Below, piece after piece: positions 28,021-36,884 of a stretch of 64,000 nt of DNA. Position 1 is the first letter of the stretch. Each line of letters starts with the position of its first letter. The position numbers were made by a program, and so were the translations under genes. The stretch covers positions 1 through 64,000 of the forward strand of contig NZ_NRRG01000013.1 in NCBI RefSeq assembly GCF_016583575.1, in the 5' to 3' direction. Origin of the DNA: Thiocystis violacea (GTDB lineage: Bacteria; Pseudomonadota; Gammaproteobacteria; Chromatiales; Chromatiaceae). Below the pieces are notes generated by a model, which saw only the letters and a list, made by a program, of their open reading frames with translations, was not told the DNA's origin and searched no databases.

Positions 28021-29397
28021 ATGAGTCAGCATTTCGATTTGATCGCCATCGGGGGTGGCAGCGGCGGCCTGGCCGTGGCCGAAAAGGCCGCCCAGCTCGG
28101 CAAGCGGGTCGCCCTGATCGAGGCCGGCAAACTGGGTGGCACCTGCGTCAACGCGGGCTGCGTGCCCAAGAAGGTCATGTGGTACGCGGCCAACCTGGCG
28201 GCGGCCGTCGCCGACGCCCCGGATTACGGCCTTCGGGCGCATTCGGACGGACTCGACTGGAACAAGCTGATCGAAGGCCGTAACCGTTACATCGGAAACA
28301 TCAACGACTATTGGGATGGCTATGTCGAGACGCTGGGCATCACCCGCATCGATGGCCTGGCCCGTTTCGTCGACGCCCACACAGTCGCCGTGGGCGAGCA
28401 GGAGTACAGCGCCGACCATATCGTGATCGCGACCGGCGGCCGGCCGATCGTGCCGCGCATGCCGGGCGCCGAGCTGGGCATCAGCTCCGACGGCTTCTTC
28501 GCCATGGAAAGCCAGCCGAAGCGCGTGGCGATCATCGGCGGCGGCTACATCGGCGTGGAACTGGCGGGCGTCCTGAGCGCCTTCGGCACCGAGATCACCA
28601 TCGTCGCGCTCGAGGATCGGCTGCTCTGGTTGTTCGATCCGCTCATCAGCGCGACCCTGACCGACAACATGAAGGCACATGGAATGGACATCCATCCGCA
28701 ATTCGAGGTCTCGGCGCTGGAGCGCGACGACCAGGGACTGGTGCTTGTCGCACGCGACGGCAAGCGCCTGACCGGTTTCGACCAGATCATATGGGCGGTG
28801 GGACGCGCGCCGAATACCCGCGATCTCAATCTTGAGGCGGCGGGCGTCGAGGTCGAGCGCAACGGCATCATCCCGACCGACCCCTACCAAAACACCAACG
28901 TCCCCGGTATCCACGCGATCGGCGACATCACCGGTCGCGAGCCCCTGACGCCAGTGGCCGTCGCCGCCGGACGTCGGCTTGCCGAGCGTCTCTTCAACAA
29001 CAAACCGAGCCTCAAGCTCGATTACGAGAACGTCCCGACCGTCGTCTTCGCGCACCCGCCGATCGGCAAGGTCGGCCTGACCGAGCCCGAGGCCCGCGAG
29101 CGCTACGGCGACACCCTGACCATCTACGAAACCAGCTTCACACCCATGCGCTACGCCCTCAACGCCCATGGACCCAAGACCGCGATGAAGCTGGTCTGCG
29201 CGGGCGCGGAGCAGGTGGTGGTCGGCATCCATCTGATCGGCGACGGCGTCGACGAGATGATGCAAGGCTTCGGCGTGGCGGTGAAAATGGGCGCCACCAA
29301 GGCCGATATCGACGCCACGATCGCGATCCACCCCTGTAGCGCCGAGGAACTGGTGACCATGAAGGAGCCGGTCCGGCGTCCAGGCCAGGGCGGCTGA
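28021..29397 (+). CDS. garA: Glutathione amide reductase
   Basis: 458 residues, a class I pyridine nucleotide-disulfide oxidoreductase. FAD site GGGSGG (11-16), redox pair GGTCVNAGC (Cys42, Cys47), NAD domain GGGYIG, second FAD motif GDITG, and dimer-interface His437 in HPCSAEE. In NADPH-dependent glutathione reductases, Arg residues follow the second strand of the NAD domain; here the segment is IVALEDRLL, acidic, as in the NADH-preferring glutathione amide reductase of Marichromatium gracile. It keeps glutathione amide reduced for GarB. The strand, order and spacing fit a garB-garA unit. Cys439 after HP is unusual (normally Thr or Gly). Confidence 0.93.
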   Translation: MSQHFDLIAIGGGSGGLAVAEKAAQLGKRVALIEAGKLGGTCVNAGCVPKKVMWYAANLAAAVADAPDYGLRAHSDGLDWNKLIEGRNRYIGNINDYWDGYVETLGITRIDGLARFVDAHTVAVGEQEYSADHIVIATGGRPIVPRMPGAELGISSDGFFAMESQPKRVAIIGGGYIGVELAGVLSAFGTEITIVALEDRLLWLFDPLISATLTDNMKAHGMDIHPQFEVSALERDDQGLVLVARDGKRLTGFDQIIWAVGRAPNTRDLNLEAAGVEVERNGIIPTDPYQNTNVPGIHAIGDITGREPLTPVAVAAGRRLAERLFNNKPSLKLDYENVPTVVFAHPPIGKVGLTEPEARERYGDTLTIYETSFTPMRYALNAHGPKTAMKLVCAGAEQVVVGIHLIGDGVDEMMQGFGVAVKMGATKADIDATIAIHPCSAEELVTMKEPVRRPGQGG

Positions 29398-29425
29398 AAC
29401 CGCCGCCCCGGATCAGGCGATTCAA

Positions 29426-29460
29426 GGCCCCGCCAGCGCAAAGCTGGCGGAGCCTTTTTT
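29426..29460 (+). terminator. Rho-independent terminator of garA
   Basis: GGCCCCGCCAGC and GCTGGCGGAGCC form a 12-bp stem with one mismatch around GCAAA, followed at once by six T. It is 28 bases past the garA stop and is the clearest terminator in the window. Confidence 0.92.
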
Positions 29461-29571
29461 CGTCGGATGATGTGGCGGCATTGGATTCAAGGCCATCACA
29501 TTAAGAACTACAAGCTTTTTTGCGTGTTTATCCCCACTGCGCTATCGGTTCGCGGCAACCACACTTCAAGC

Positions 29572-29943
29572 ATGCCTTCCAGCGACCTTCATCCCATGCC
29601 AAAGCGCGATCCAGCCGAAATTTTCAGTGATCTGGCGATGGACATCCCGGCCTTCGAGGCGATCATCGTTGATAGCGCCCTCGCCCCCAACGGCGGCCTC
29701 GCGCTCAAGGATTTCGTCAGGAAACACGCCGAGACCATCCAGCATCACTACGACCATGTCACGGGTTGCCACCTGACTCGGGAAGTCGCCAACCAACTCG
29801 CCCGTGGGCTCTGGGGATATTGCCAGCGCCTCCAGCCGGATGAAACGCTCGCGGATCCGCCTCGGATAGGCACGAATCCGCGCTGGCCTGCTCGCCCGCC
29901 CCGCCCCGCGCCCACCAGCCGAACGGGCGCGACACACCGCTGA
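29572..29943 (+). CDS. Hypothetical protein
   Basis: 123 residues from the ATG at 29572; the ATG at 29596 (MPKRDPAEIFSD) is equally likely and no Shine-Dalgarno sequence decides. The first two thirds look like a genuine soluble helical protein (DLAMDIPAFEAIIVDSALAP, then FVRKHAETIQHHYDHV), while the last 35 residues are Pro/Arg-rich low complexity. I recognise no family. The competing minus-strand frame over 29566-30204 has arginine-rich composition and is treated as a shadow. It stands alone between the garA terminator and dusA. Confidence 0.5.
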   Translation: MPSSDLHPMPKRDPAEIFSDLAMDIPAFEAIIVDSALAPNGGLALKDFVRKHAETIQHHYDHVTGCHLTREVANQLARGLWGYCQRLQPDETLADPPRIGTNPRWPARPPRPAPTSRTGATHR

Positions 29944-30161
29944 CAGCGGCTCGATCGCTCCTGACTCACTCATCCTTAGGCCCCCAGGGGCAGAGAGGGG
30001 CTTGGCCGCGGCCTCGCCGTCCAGGAATCCAACCAACGCCTCGACGCCGCGATGGTCGCCTTCGGTTCTGATAGGATGCGCCCAGTCACCATCGGCCTCC
30101 TCGCGCCCGACGCGCGTCGGCGACAGTCCCAAGCCCGAAGACCTCACATCAGCCCTTTCGC

Positions 30162-31193
30162 ATGCCCCCATCCCGAGCCGAATTCCCCAGCCCAGCACGG
30201 ACATCCACGCTGAATCGCCGCTTATCGGTGGCCCCGATGCTGGATCTGACTGACCGCCACTGTCGGTATTTCCTGCGCCTCATCAGTCGCCATACCCTGC
30301 TCTACAGCGAGATGATCACCACCGGCGCGCTGATCCACGGGGATCGGGAGCGTTTTTTGCGCCATGACCCCGCGGAGCATCCGATCGCGCTTCAACTCGG
30401 CGGCTCGGATCCGGCGGATCTGGCGCGGTGTGCCAGGATGGGAGCGGATTGGGGATACGACGAGATCAACATGAATGTCGGCTGTCCCTCGGATCGGGTC
30501 CAGAACGGACGCTTCGGCGCCTGCCTCATGGCCGAGCCCGGACTGGTGGCCGAGGGCGTGGCGGCCATGAAGGAGGCGGTCTCGGTTCCGGTGACGGTGA
30601 AGCACCGCATCGGCATTGACGAGCGCGACAGCTATGGCGAACTGGTGGACTTCGTCGGCGCCCTCCGTCAGGTGGGCTGCGACGCGGTGATCGTGCATGC
30701 ACGCAAGGCGTGGCTCAAGGGGCTGAGCCCGAGGGAGAATCGGGACATCCCGCCGCTGCGCTACGATGTGGTACTCCAGCTCAAGCGGGACTTCCCGGAT
30801 CTCGCCATCGTCATCAACGGCGGGATCAAGACCCTGGCCGAGGCGTCGGATTTCCTGACGACGCTGGATGGCGTCATGATCGGCCGCGAGGCCTATCACA
30901 ACCCCTGGATCCTGGCCGAGGCCGATCGGCTCATCCTTGGCGCGGCACCTCCGGCGCCGACGCGCCGGGCGGTGCTGGAGGCGTTCATGCCCTACGCCGA
31001 ACGCCAGCTCGCCGCCGGCGTTCCACTGAGCGCCATGAGCCGTCATCTGCTCGGGCTTTTCCAGGGCCAGCCCGGCGCCCGCGCCTGGCGGCGGCGGATC
31101 AGCGAACAGGCCCACCTTGCCGGTGCGGGTGTCGAGGTTCTGGCGATCGGCGGCCGCGAGCCCATCCCACCCAGCCATGCGCCGGACGCCTAG
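30162..31193 (+). CDS. dusA: tRNA-dihydrouridine(20/20a) synthase DusA
   Basis: 343 residues. The TIM-barrel blocks of DusA are clear: RRLSVAPMLDLTDRHCRYFL, LYSEMITTGALIHGD, EHPIALQLGGSDP, NVGCPSDRVQ with catalytic Cys108, and VHARKAWLKGLSPRENRDIP, the last being specific to DusA rather than DusB or DusC. It uses FMN and NADPH to reduce uridine in the tRNA D-loop. The first 18 residues are not conserved, so the start may be slightly later. It is followed, 116 bases on, by the EamA exporter gene. Confidence 0.93.
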   Translation: MPPSRAEFPSPARTSTLNRRLSVAPMLDLTDRHCRYFLRLISRHTLLYSEMITTGALIHGDRERFLRHDPAEHPIALQLGGSDPADLARCARMGADWGYDEINMNVGCPSDRVQNGRFGACLMAEPGLVAEGVAAMKEAVSVPVTVKHRIGIDERDSYGELVDFVGALRQVGCDAVIVHARKAWLKGLSPRENRDIPPLRYDVVLQLKRDFPDLAIVINGGIKTLAEASDFLTTLDGVMIGREAYHNPWILAEADRLILGAAPPAPTRRAVLEAFMPYAERQLAAGVPLSAMSRHLLGLFQGQPGARAWRRRISEQAHLAGAGVEVLAIGGREPIPPSHAPDA

Positions 31194-31309
31194 GCGCGCG
31201 TGGCGGGGACCGCGTCCAGCAAGATCCAAGGCGACGCGATCCGGCCCGACCCGCCTCCGCGAGCCTGGGATCGCCGATCCGGGCAGACCACGACGGACTG
31301 TCGCGCCCG

Positions 31310-32185
31310 ATGAGTTGGATCGTCCTATCCCTGGTGTGCGCCTTCAGCCTGGCCAGCGCTGACGCGGCGACCAAGGCTTGGTTGCGGGATCTGTCCGCCA
31401 CCGAGCTGCTGGTGGCGCGCTTCTGCATTCCCGGCCTGCTGATGACTCCCCTGCTGGCCGGTCTCCCGCCGCTGGGCGAGATCCCGCTGGCCTTCTGGGG
31501 CTGGATCGCGGTCCTGGTCCCGCTGGAACTGGCCGCCATGTGGCTCTACATGGCGGCGATTCGCGACCACCCACTGTCGCTCACGCTGCCCTATCTCGCC
31601 TTTACCCCGGTCTTCGTGATCGCCGTGGCCTGGATCGTCCTGGGCGAGCAGGTCTCGGCGCGCGGCGCGCTGGGCATCCTGCTGGTGGTGGCCGGCGCCT
31701 GGCTGCTGAACAGTACCCACACCCATGCGCGCGACTGGCGCGGCTGGGTCGCGCCCTTCGCGGCCATCGTCCATGAACCAGGCTCCCGGATGATGCTCGG
31801 CGTCGCGGCCATCTACGCCGTCACGGCCACCCTGGGCAAGGGCGCCATGCGTTATCTGCCGCCCGAGACCTTCGGCGCCTTCTACTTCGCTCTGCTGGGG
31901 CTGACGGTGCTGGTGCTGATCGTACTGCCGCGTCCGCGGATGCTGATCAAGCTGGCCAGACGTCCCTGGGCGGTGCTGACGGTCGGCGGTCTGCTCGGTC
32001 TCATGGTCTTCACCCACTTCCTGGCGATCCAGGCGGTCGAGGTCGCCTATATGATCGCGGTCAAGCGGGTGAGTCTGCTGTTCGGGATCCTCTACGGGGC
32101 GCTGCTGTTTCGCGAGCGCGACATGGCGGCCCGTCTCCCGGCGGGGGTCATCATGGTGTCCGGCGTGGTGGTACTGCTCACCTGA
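31310..32185 (+). CDS. EamA/DMT-family inner membrane transporter
   Basis: 291 residues with ten hydrophobic helices and two EamA repeats (about 1-135 and 150-290). Landmarks are MSWIVLSLVCAFSLASADA, the acidic LGEQVSARGALGILLVVAGA end of the first repeat, and EVAYMIAVKRVSLLFGIL in the second. EamA proteins export metabolites or amino acids; the substrate cannot be told. The longer open frame upstream of 31310 overlaps dusA out of frame and is rejected. It ends before a palindromic repeat region. Confidence 0.85.
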   Translation: MSWIVLSLVCAFSLASADAATKAWLRDLSATELLVARFCIPGLLMTPLLAGLPPLGEIPLAFWGWIAVLVPLELAAMWLYMAAIRDHPLSLTLPYLAFTPVFVIAVAWIVLGEQVSARGALGILLVVAGAWLLNSTHTHARDWRGWVAPFAAIVHEPGSRMMLGVAAIYAVTATLGKGAMRYLPPETFGAFYFALLGLTVLVLIVLPRPRMLIKLARRPWAVLTVGGLLGLMVFTHFLAIQAVEVAYMIAVKRVSLLFGILYGALLFRERDMAARLPAGVIMVSGVVVLLT

Positions 32186-32214
32186 ACCAGTTCCATGCGG
32201 AGGCTCACTGTTAA

Positions 32215-32404
32215 GGTGATTTCCGGGAAACCTTGTACCCGCCATCCCCCTCGTCATAGACAGGATTAACAGGATTAACAGGATTTCACAGGATTGACAG
32301 GATTTTTAAAGCTCTGTTTTTAATCCTGTAAATCTTGAAGAATCCTGTTAATCCTGTCCATTTCCGGAGCTTTAGACTGGATATGGACTCTCACGGAAAT
32401 CACC
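32215..32404. repeat. Composite palindromic element with CAGGATTAA units
   Basis: The outer arms GGTGATTTCCG (32215-32225) and CGGAAATCACC (32394-32404) are perfect inverted copies. Inside, GACAGGATTAACAGGATT (32259-32276) pairs perfectly with AATCCTGTTAATCCTGTC (32341-32358). Between them more ACAGGATT units occur on the left arm. It is AT-rich against the GC-rich flanks and lies between the convergent EamA and phosphotransferase genes. Confidence 0.85.
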
Positions 32405-32431
32405 ATTGACTCAATGGTCGTGACGCGGAGG

Positions 32432-34045
32432 CTAGCCGAAACGACTGTGCGAAACCGGCTCAAGATCCTCGGCCGCGGAATCCCGCTCCAGCACGTCCCG
32501 AATACGCGCCAGCACCTCGGGGAAGGATGGCTCGCGGCTGGTGTCGACGATCACGGCGTGGGTCCGCTCCCGCTCGCTCAGGCATTGTCGGCTGGCGTGC
32601 TGGCGCTCCAGCACGGCCAGACTCGCCTCGGACGCGTCCTCCCCGCACGCCAGCCGCCGCATCACCCGCTCGCGCAGCACATCGAGCGGGGCCTCGAGGG
32701 CCAGGATCCCGAAGCCGGCTCGATGCCGGCGCGCGAGGTCATGAAAACGCTCGCGTCTGGGCCGGGCGACGAAGGTCGCGTCGACCAGGACGTCGTAACC
32801 GCTGGCCAGGATCCCGTCGGCCAGACGGTGGAGACGGTCGTAGGTCCAATCGGTGGCGCTCGGGAAGTAGATCCCATTGTTGAGGCGGCTCGTCGTTCGG
32901 GCCAGTTCGCCCAGCCCGAACAGGCGCTTGCGCTCCACGTCGGAACGCAGGTGGATCAGGGGCAGAACCTCGCGCAAGCGGCAGGAGAGCCGACTCTTGC
33001 CCGAGCCGGGCAGACCGCAGGCGATCAGGAGATGCGAGCGTCTCGGCCGGGTATAGGTCTCGGCCAGCGTCAAATAGTGGGTGCAATCGCGTCGGATCGC
33101 CGCATCCTCGGCGGGCGTCAGGTCCGCCTGTCCGAGTCGGATCGCCAGCACCTTGGCCCTGACCATGGCGCGGTAGACCTTATAGAAATCCAGCACGGCG
33201 AGCGCGCCATAGTCGCCGCTACGCTCCAGGTAACGATTGAGAAAGAGGCGCGCCGCGCCCTCCTCGCCCTCCTGCTCCAGGTCCATGACGAGAAAGGCGA
33301 TCTCGCTCGCGGTATCGATCCAACGCAGATTGGGGTTGAACTCGATGGCATCGAAGACGTGGATCCGGTCGCCGACCAGGGCGATATTGCCCCGATGCAT
33401 GTCGCCGTGACACTCGCGCACGAAGCCCTGGGCACGGCGTTGCGCGATCACGGACGTCAGCTCGCGGCAACGTTTGCGCGTCCAAGCCTCAAGGCGCTCC
33501 AGACGTCCCAGATTCTCGGGCCGGATGGCCCGCGAGCGAACCTGAGCCAGGTTCTCGAGCATGGGTTCGAGAACCGCCTCGGGCGTACCGAAATCACCCT
33601 CGACATCGGCTACGGGAATGCCGGCGTGAAACTCGGCGACCAGTTCGGCCAGACGGATCATGAGTTCGCCGGTCGGCGTCTGGCGGTTCAACAGGGCCGA
33701 CTGGGGAAAGCGATGCATCCGCACCGCGTATTCCAGAATCGGCCCCTCGCCGCCGATCCGAGGCCGATCGGCGCTCCCGGTCACCGCGACGACGTCCAGG
33801 TAAAGCTCGGGGGCCAGACGCCGGTTGAGCCGCAACTCCTCCTCGCAGTAATGGTGACGTCGCTCCAGCGTCGAGAAATCGAGAAATCCCAGATCGATCG
33901 GCTTTTTCAGCTTATAGGCGTAATCGCCGGCCAGCAGGACATGCGAGATGTGCGTCTCGATAGGCTCGATGGACTCGGCTGGATGGGGATAGGCCTCGGG
34001 TCGCATCAGACCCTCGATCAGCGCTGGAAAATCATCGAGCTTCAT
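32432..34045 (-). CDS. Bifunctional aminoglycoside-phosphotransferase-like/AAA_33 kinase fusion protein
   Basis: 537 residues. The N-terminal domain (about 1-330) is an APH-type small-molecule kinase fold: DYAYKLKKPIDLGFLDFSTL, then the Brenner motif CHGDMHRGN and FDAIEFNP. The C-terminal domain (about 345-520) is a P-loop kinase of the AAA_33 family: Walker A GLPGSGKS and IHLRSDVERKRLFG. This two-domain architecture is widespread and uncharacterised; it is not evidence of antibiotic resistance. It is a single-gene unit between the palindromic element and a gap to the DUF2892 gene on the other strand. Confidence 0.88.
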   Translation of the reverse strand: MKLDDFPALIEGLMRPEAYPHPAESIEPIETHISHVLLAGDYAYKLKKPIDLGFLDFSTLERRHHYCEEELRLNRRLAPELYLDVVAVTGSADRPRIGGEGPILEYAVRMHRFPQSALLNRQTPTGELMIRLAELVAEFHAGIPVADVEGDFGTPEAVLEPMLENLAQVRSRAIRPENLGRLERLEAWTRKRCRELTSVIAQRRAQGFVRECHGDMHRGNIALVGDRIHVFDAIEFNPNLRWIDTASEIAFLVMDLEQEGEEGAARLFLNRYLERSGDYGALAVLDFYKVYRAMVRAKVLAIRLGQADLTPAEDAAIRRDCTHYLTLAETYTRPRRSHLLIACGLPGSGKSRLSCRLREVLPLIHLRSDVERKRLFGLGELARTTSRLNNGIYFPSATDWTYDRLHRLADGILASGYDVLVDATFVARPRRERFHDLARRHRAGFGILALEAPLDVLRERVMRRLACGEDASEASLAVLERQHASRQCLSERERTHAVIVDTSREPSFPEVLARIRDVLERDSAAEDLEPVSHSRFG

Positions 34046-34230
34046 GCCGCGGCTACTCGCTTCAGCCTGATGAAACCGCGCGCCATGGCTGGCGTGCGCG
34101 GACCGGATACTCTGTACGGGGTCGCGGGTCTGGTGATCCGCTCGGAGTTCGCTCGGTTGAACAAAGCCGCCCTGGCTAAGTAAGATCGGAGCCTCAAGTT
34201 CCCCTCAATCATTTAAGTGTAGAGAATTCC

Positions 34231-34431
34231 ATGTCGATCGAACGTATTGTTTTGGCCGTCGCGGGCGGCTTCATCCTGGTGTCCCTGGCCCTGGCCTATT
34301 ACCTCAGCCCTTACTGGCTCTGGTTCACCGCCTTCGTCGGCGCCAATCTCTTCCAATCGGCCTTCACCGGCTTTTGTCCGCTGGCCGTGATCCTGAAAAA
34401 GCTGGGCAAGGAGAGCGGACCGGCATTCTAG
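34231..34431 (+). CDS. DUF2892 (YgaP-type transmembrane) protein
   Basis: 66 residues with two membrane helices. The family motif is seen: [20 protein letters not shown], then [20 protein letters not shown] and [15 protein letters not shown]2892 proteins are small inner-membrane proteins, sometimes fused to rhodanese domains as in YgaP, which links the family to sulfur chemistry. Here it is free-standing. Function is not known for this member. Confidence 0.85.
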   Translation: MSIERIVLAVAGGFILVSLALAYYLSPYWLWFTAFVGANLFQSAFTGFCPLAVILKKLGKESGPAF

Positions 34432-34470
34432 GATCGACGGCCGGACCTCGCGGCGACTCCGGCCTTGCGA

Positions 34471-35832
34471 TCAATCCTCGACCGGTATCGCCCATAGATC
34501 GTGGTCGCCGGCCTCGGTGACCACGACCTCGATGAAATCTCCCGGATCGATCTCCCAAGCGCCCTCGATGATCACTTCGCCGTCGATCTCGGGCGCGTCC
34601 GCGTGGCTGCGCGCGATGATGGCGTCCTCTTCCACCGCGTCCACCAGCACCGTGAGACGCTGCCCGATACGCGCGGCCAGCTTTTCCCGACTGATCCCGG
34701 CCTGCACGGCCATGAAACGCTCCAGGCGCTCCTGTTTGACGGATTCCGGAACCGGATCCGGAAGTGCGTTGGCCTCGGCCCCGGCGACGGGCGAATAGGC
34801 GAAGCAGCCGACCCGATCGAGCCTGGCCTCGCGCAGGAAATCCAGCAGCTCCTCGAACTCGGACTCGGTCTCCCCCGGGAATCCGACAATGAAGGTGCTG
34901 CGCAGAACCAGCTCCGGACACTGCTCGCGCCAGCGCGCGAGCCGCTGGAGCACCTTTTCGGTCGCCGCCGGCCGGCGCATGGCCCGCAGCACGCGCTCGC
35001 TGCCATGCTGCAGCGGCATGTCCAGGTAAGGCAGGATGACGCCATCGGCCATCAATGGGATGAGATCATCCACATGCGGATAGGGATAGACATAGTGCAG
35101 ACGGATCCAGGCCGGTAGTTCCCCCAGACCCCGCGCCAGGTCCGCGATGTGCGTGCGCAGCGGCCGCCCGCCCCAGAAGTCCGGCCGATGCCCCCGGTCC
35201 AGGCCGTAGGCACTGGTGTCCTGCGACACGACCAGGATTTCCCGAACCCCGGACTCGACCAGTCGCCGCGCTTCGTCGAGGACATCGCCGATGGGCCGAC
35301 TGACCAGATCCCCGCGCAGACTGGGGATGATGCAAAAGCGGCATCGGTGATTGCAGCCCTCCGAGATCTTCAGATAGGCATAGTGGCGCGGTGTCAGCCG
35401 CACGCCCTGGGGCGGTAGCAAACTGGTGAATGGATCGCGCGGGGCCGGCAGATGCGCGTGGACCGCCGCCATGACCTCATCGAGGGCGTGGGGGCCGGTC
35501 ACCGCCAGCACCTCGGGATGAGTCTGGCGCACCAGCTCGGCCCGCGCCCCGAGACAGCCCGTGACGACCACCCGTCCGTTCTCGGCCAGAGCCTCGCCGA
35601 TTGCTTCGAGCGATTCGTCCACCGCCGCGTCGATGAAACCACAGGTGTTGACGATGACCAGATCGGCATCGGCATAGCTCGGTTGGGTCTGGTAACCCTC
35701 GGCGCGCAGCTGCGTCAGGATCCTCTCCGAATCGACCGTAGCCTTGGGGCAGCCGAGACTGACGAAACCGATACGGGGGGCTTCCTCAAGCGGAACCTGG
35801 GAAGGGCCGGTGGGTTGGACTGGGGTATTCAA
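34471..35832 (-). CDS. rimO: Ribosomal protein uS12 methylthiotransferase RimO
   Basis: 453 residues from a TTG at 35832; the frame remains open to an ATG at 35988, but the added 52 residues are not like any RimO. Domains are UPF0004 N-terminal ([36 protein letters not shown]), radical SAM with GCNHRCRFC (CxxxCxxC cluster) and a C-terminal TRAM domain ([20 protein letters not shown]). It adds a methylthio group to Asp88 of ribosomal protein S12 with two 4Fe-4S clusters. It stands alone, convergent with the DUF2892 gene. Confidence 0.95.
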   Translation of the reverse strand: MNTPVQPTGPSQVPLEEAPRIGFVSLGCPKATVDSERILTQLRAEGYQTQPSYADADLVIVNTCGFIDAAVDESLEAIGEALAENGRVVVTGCLGARAELVRQTHPEVLAVTGPHALDEVMAAVHAHLPAPRDPFTSLLPPQGVRLTPRHYAYLKISEGCNHRCRFCIIPSLRGDLVSRPIGDVLDEARRLVESGVREILVVSQDTSAYGLDRGHRPDFWGGRPLRTHIADLARGLGELPAWIRLHYVYPYPHVDDLIPLMADGVILPYLDMPLQHGSERVLRAMRRPAATEKVLQRLARWREQCPELVLRSTFIVGFPGETESEFEELLDFLREARLDRVGCFAYSPVAGAEANALPDPVPESVKQERLERFMAVQAGISREKLAARIGQRLTVLVDAVEEDAIIARSHADAPEIDGEVIIEGAWEIDPGDFIEVVVTEAGDHDLWAIPVED

Positions 35833-36099
35833 GAGACGAAACACCTGAGGTTGAAGTAGGTTGCCTGCTGTTCGAGGCCGTCGGCGTCCGGCGGACCGGA
35901 TCAGGTTGGCCTGGCCGCCGTGAACTTGATCAAGCGATCCTGATCCAGCCGTGACCTGGATCGGTAGTTTTACTGAAGGCGTAAACAATCATTGATCGGG
36001 TTCCGGATATCGGTAAGGATACCTGGCCGTGCGACTCCCGAACTCAATCATCCGATCGGACGGGCCGGTCTTGCTTCACACCAGATGGACGGACAGAGC

Positions 36100-36237
36100 A
36101 TGAAAAGCTGTAAACTCTGTAAGTACAGTCGGATCTGTAACGATCTACCGGGTATCTGCATCTTACTCCCTTACGTGGCGATCGCCGTCGTCGTCGTGGC
36201 CTTGGGCTACCTGTTCGTGACCCAGGAACTCATCTAG
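36100..36237 (+). CDS. Small Cys-rich single-span membrane protein
   Basis: 45 residues from the ATG at 36100. The N-terminus has four cysteines, Cys4, Cys7, Cys13 and Cys20, in MKSCKLCKYSRICND followed by LPGIC, and is followed by one hydrophobic helix (LLPYVAIAVVVVALGYLFV) and TQELI. The CxxC-x5-C-x6-C spacing could bind a metal or form disulfides; I know no named family. An upstream in-frame start at 35992 adds 36 residues without features and is judged unlikely. It lies between rimO and fkpB. Confidence 0.6.
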   Translation: MKSCKLCKYSRICNDLPGICILLPYVAIAVVVVALGYLFVTQELI

Positions 36238-36330
36238 CGCGATACCGTCGCTCCCGAGCCCCGAGCCCACCAAGCCATGCGGCAGTATCTTGAGACGACC
36301 CAACCCGAGAGGCCCTCGAACGGGGAGCCC

Positions 36331-36756
36331 ATGATCCAAGACGGCCACGCGATCCAGCTACACCTCGAGGTACGCTTCCAGGATGGCTTAGTGGCCCTGT
36401 CCACCTTCGAGGAGGAGCCAATCGCCTGCCGAATCGGCGACGGAACCTTCACGCCCGCCTTCGAGGCGTCCCTCAAGGGGCTCCACGAGGGCGCCGACAC
36501 ACTCCTGCTGGCCAGCGGATCCCTGCTCTTCGGTCCTTACGAGGAATCCAATCGGCACTGGGTCGATCGCGACGAGTTTCCGCAGGGAATCGAGCCCGTG
36601 CCGGGGCAGGTACTCGGCTTCGTCACCCCGGCGGGACAGGAGACGAGTGGGATCGTCCTCGATCTGGAGGAACAACGCATCCTGGTCGATTTCAACCACC
36701 CCTTCTCCGGGCGCGATCTCTCGCTGCGCATCAAGGTGCTGTCGGTCGCTCCCTAG
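36331..36756 (+). CDS. fkpB: FKBP-type peptidyl-prolyl isomerase FkpB (SlpA-like)
   Basis: 141 residues from the ATG at 36331, close after a GGGGAG; an ATG at 36277 is the alternative. The fold is read from the SlyD/FkpB pattern: IQLHLEVRFQDGLVALSTFE, GDGTFTPAFEASLKGLHEGA, DRDEFPQGIEPVPGQVLGFV and LVDFNHPFSGRDLSLRIKVL. These cytoplasmic proteins isomerise prolyl bonds and help folding. In many Proteobacteria fkpB directly precedes ispH, as it does here after 128 bases. Confidence 0.9.
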   Translation: MIQDGHAIQLHLEVRFQDGLVALSTFEEEPIACRIGDGTFTPAFEASLKGLHEGADTLLLASGSLLFGPYEESNRHWVDRDEFPQGIEPVPGQVLGFVTPAGQETSGIVLDLEEQRILVDFNHPFSGRDLSLRIKVLSVAP

Positions 36757-36884
36757 GGATCCTCCCGGCGTTTCGATCGGCCCGAGGTCTCGCCTCGCCG
36801 GACGTCGGTTGGTACCGGCCAGGAAAAAACCCTACTTGAACCATCTGTTTCGACACAGTCCCTTCGCCTATCCTCACCCATATC

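Noticed and set aside
29566-30204. 212-residue minus-strand frame after garA
   Set aside because: Arg/Gly-rich composition typical of antisense frames and no ribosome site; the opposite strand looks more protein-like.
32258-32360. CRISPR or tandem array made of CAGGATTAA units
   Set aside because: The units are adjacent with no spacers and turn into an inverted arm; this is a palindrome, not an array.
32432-34045. Aminoglycoside resistance gene
   Set aside because: The APH-like fold is fused to an AAA_33 kinase, an architecture common in environmental bacteria with no established resistance role.
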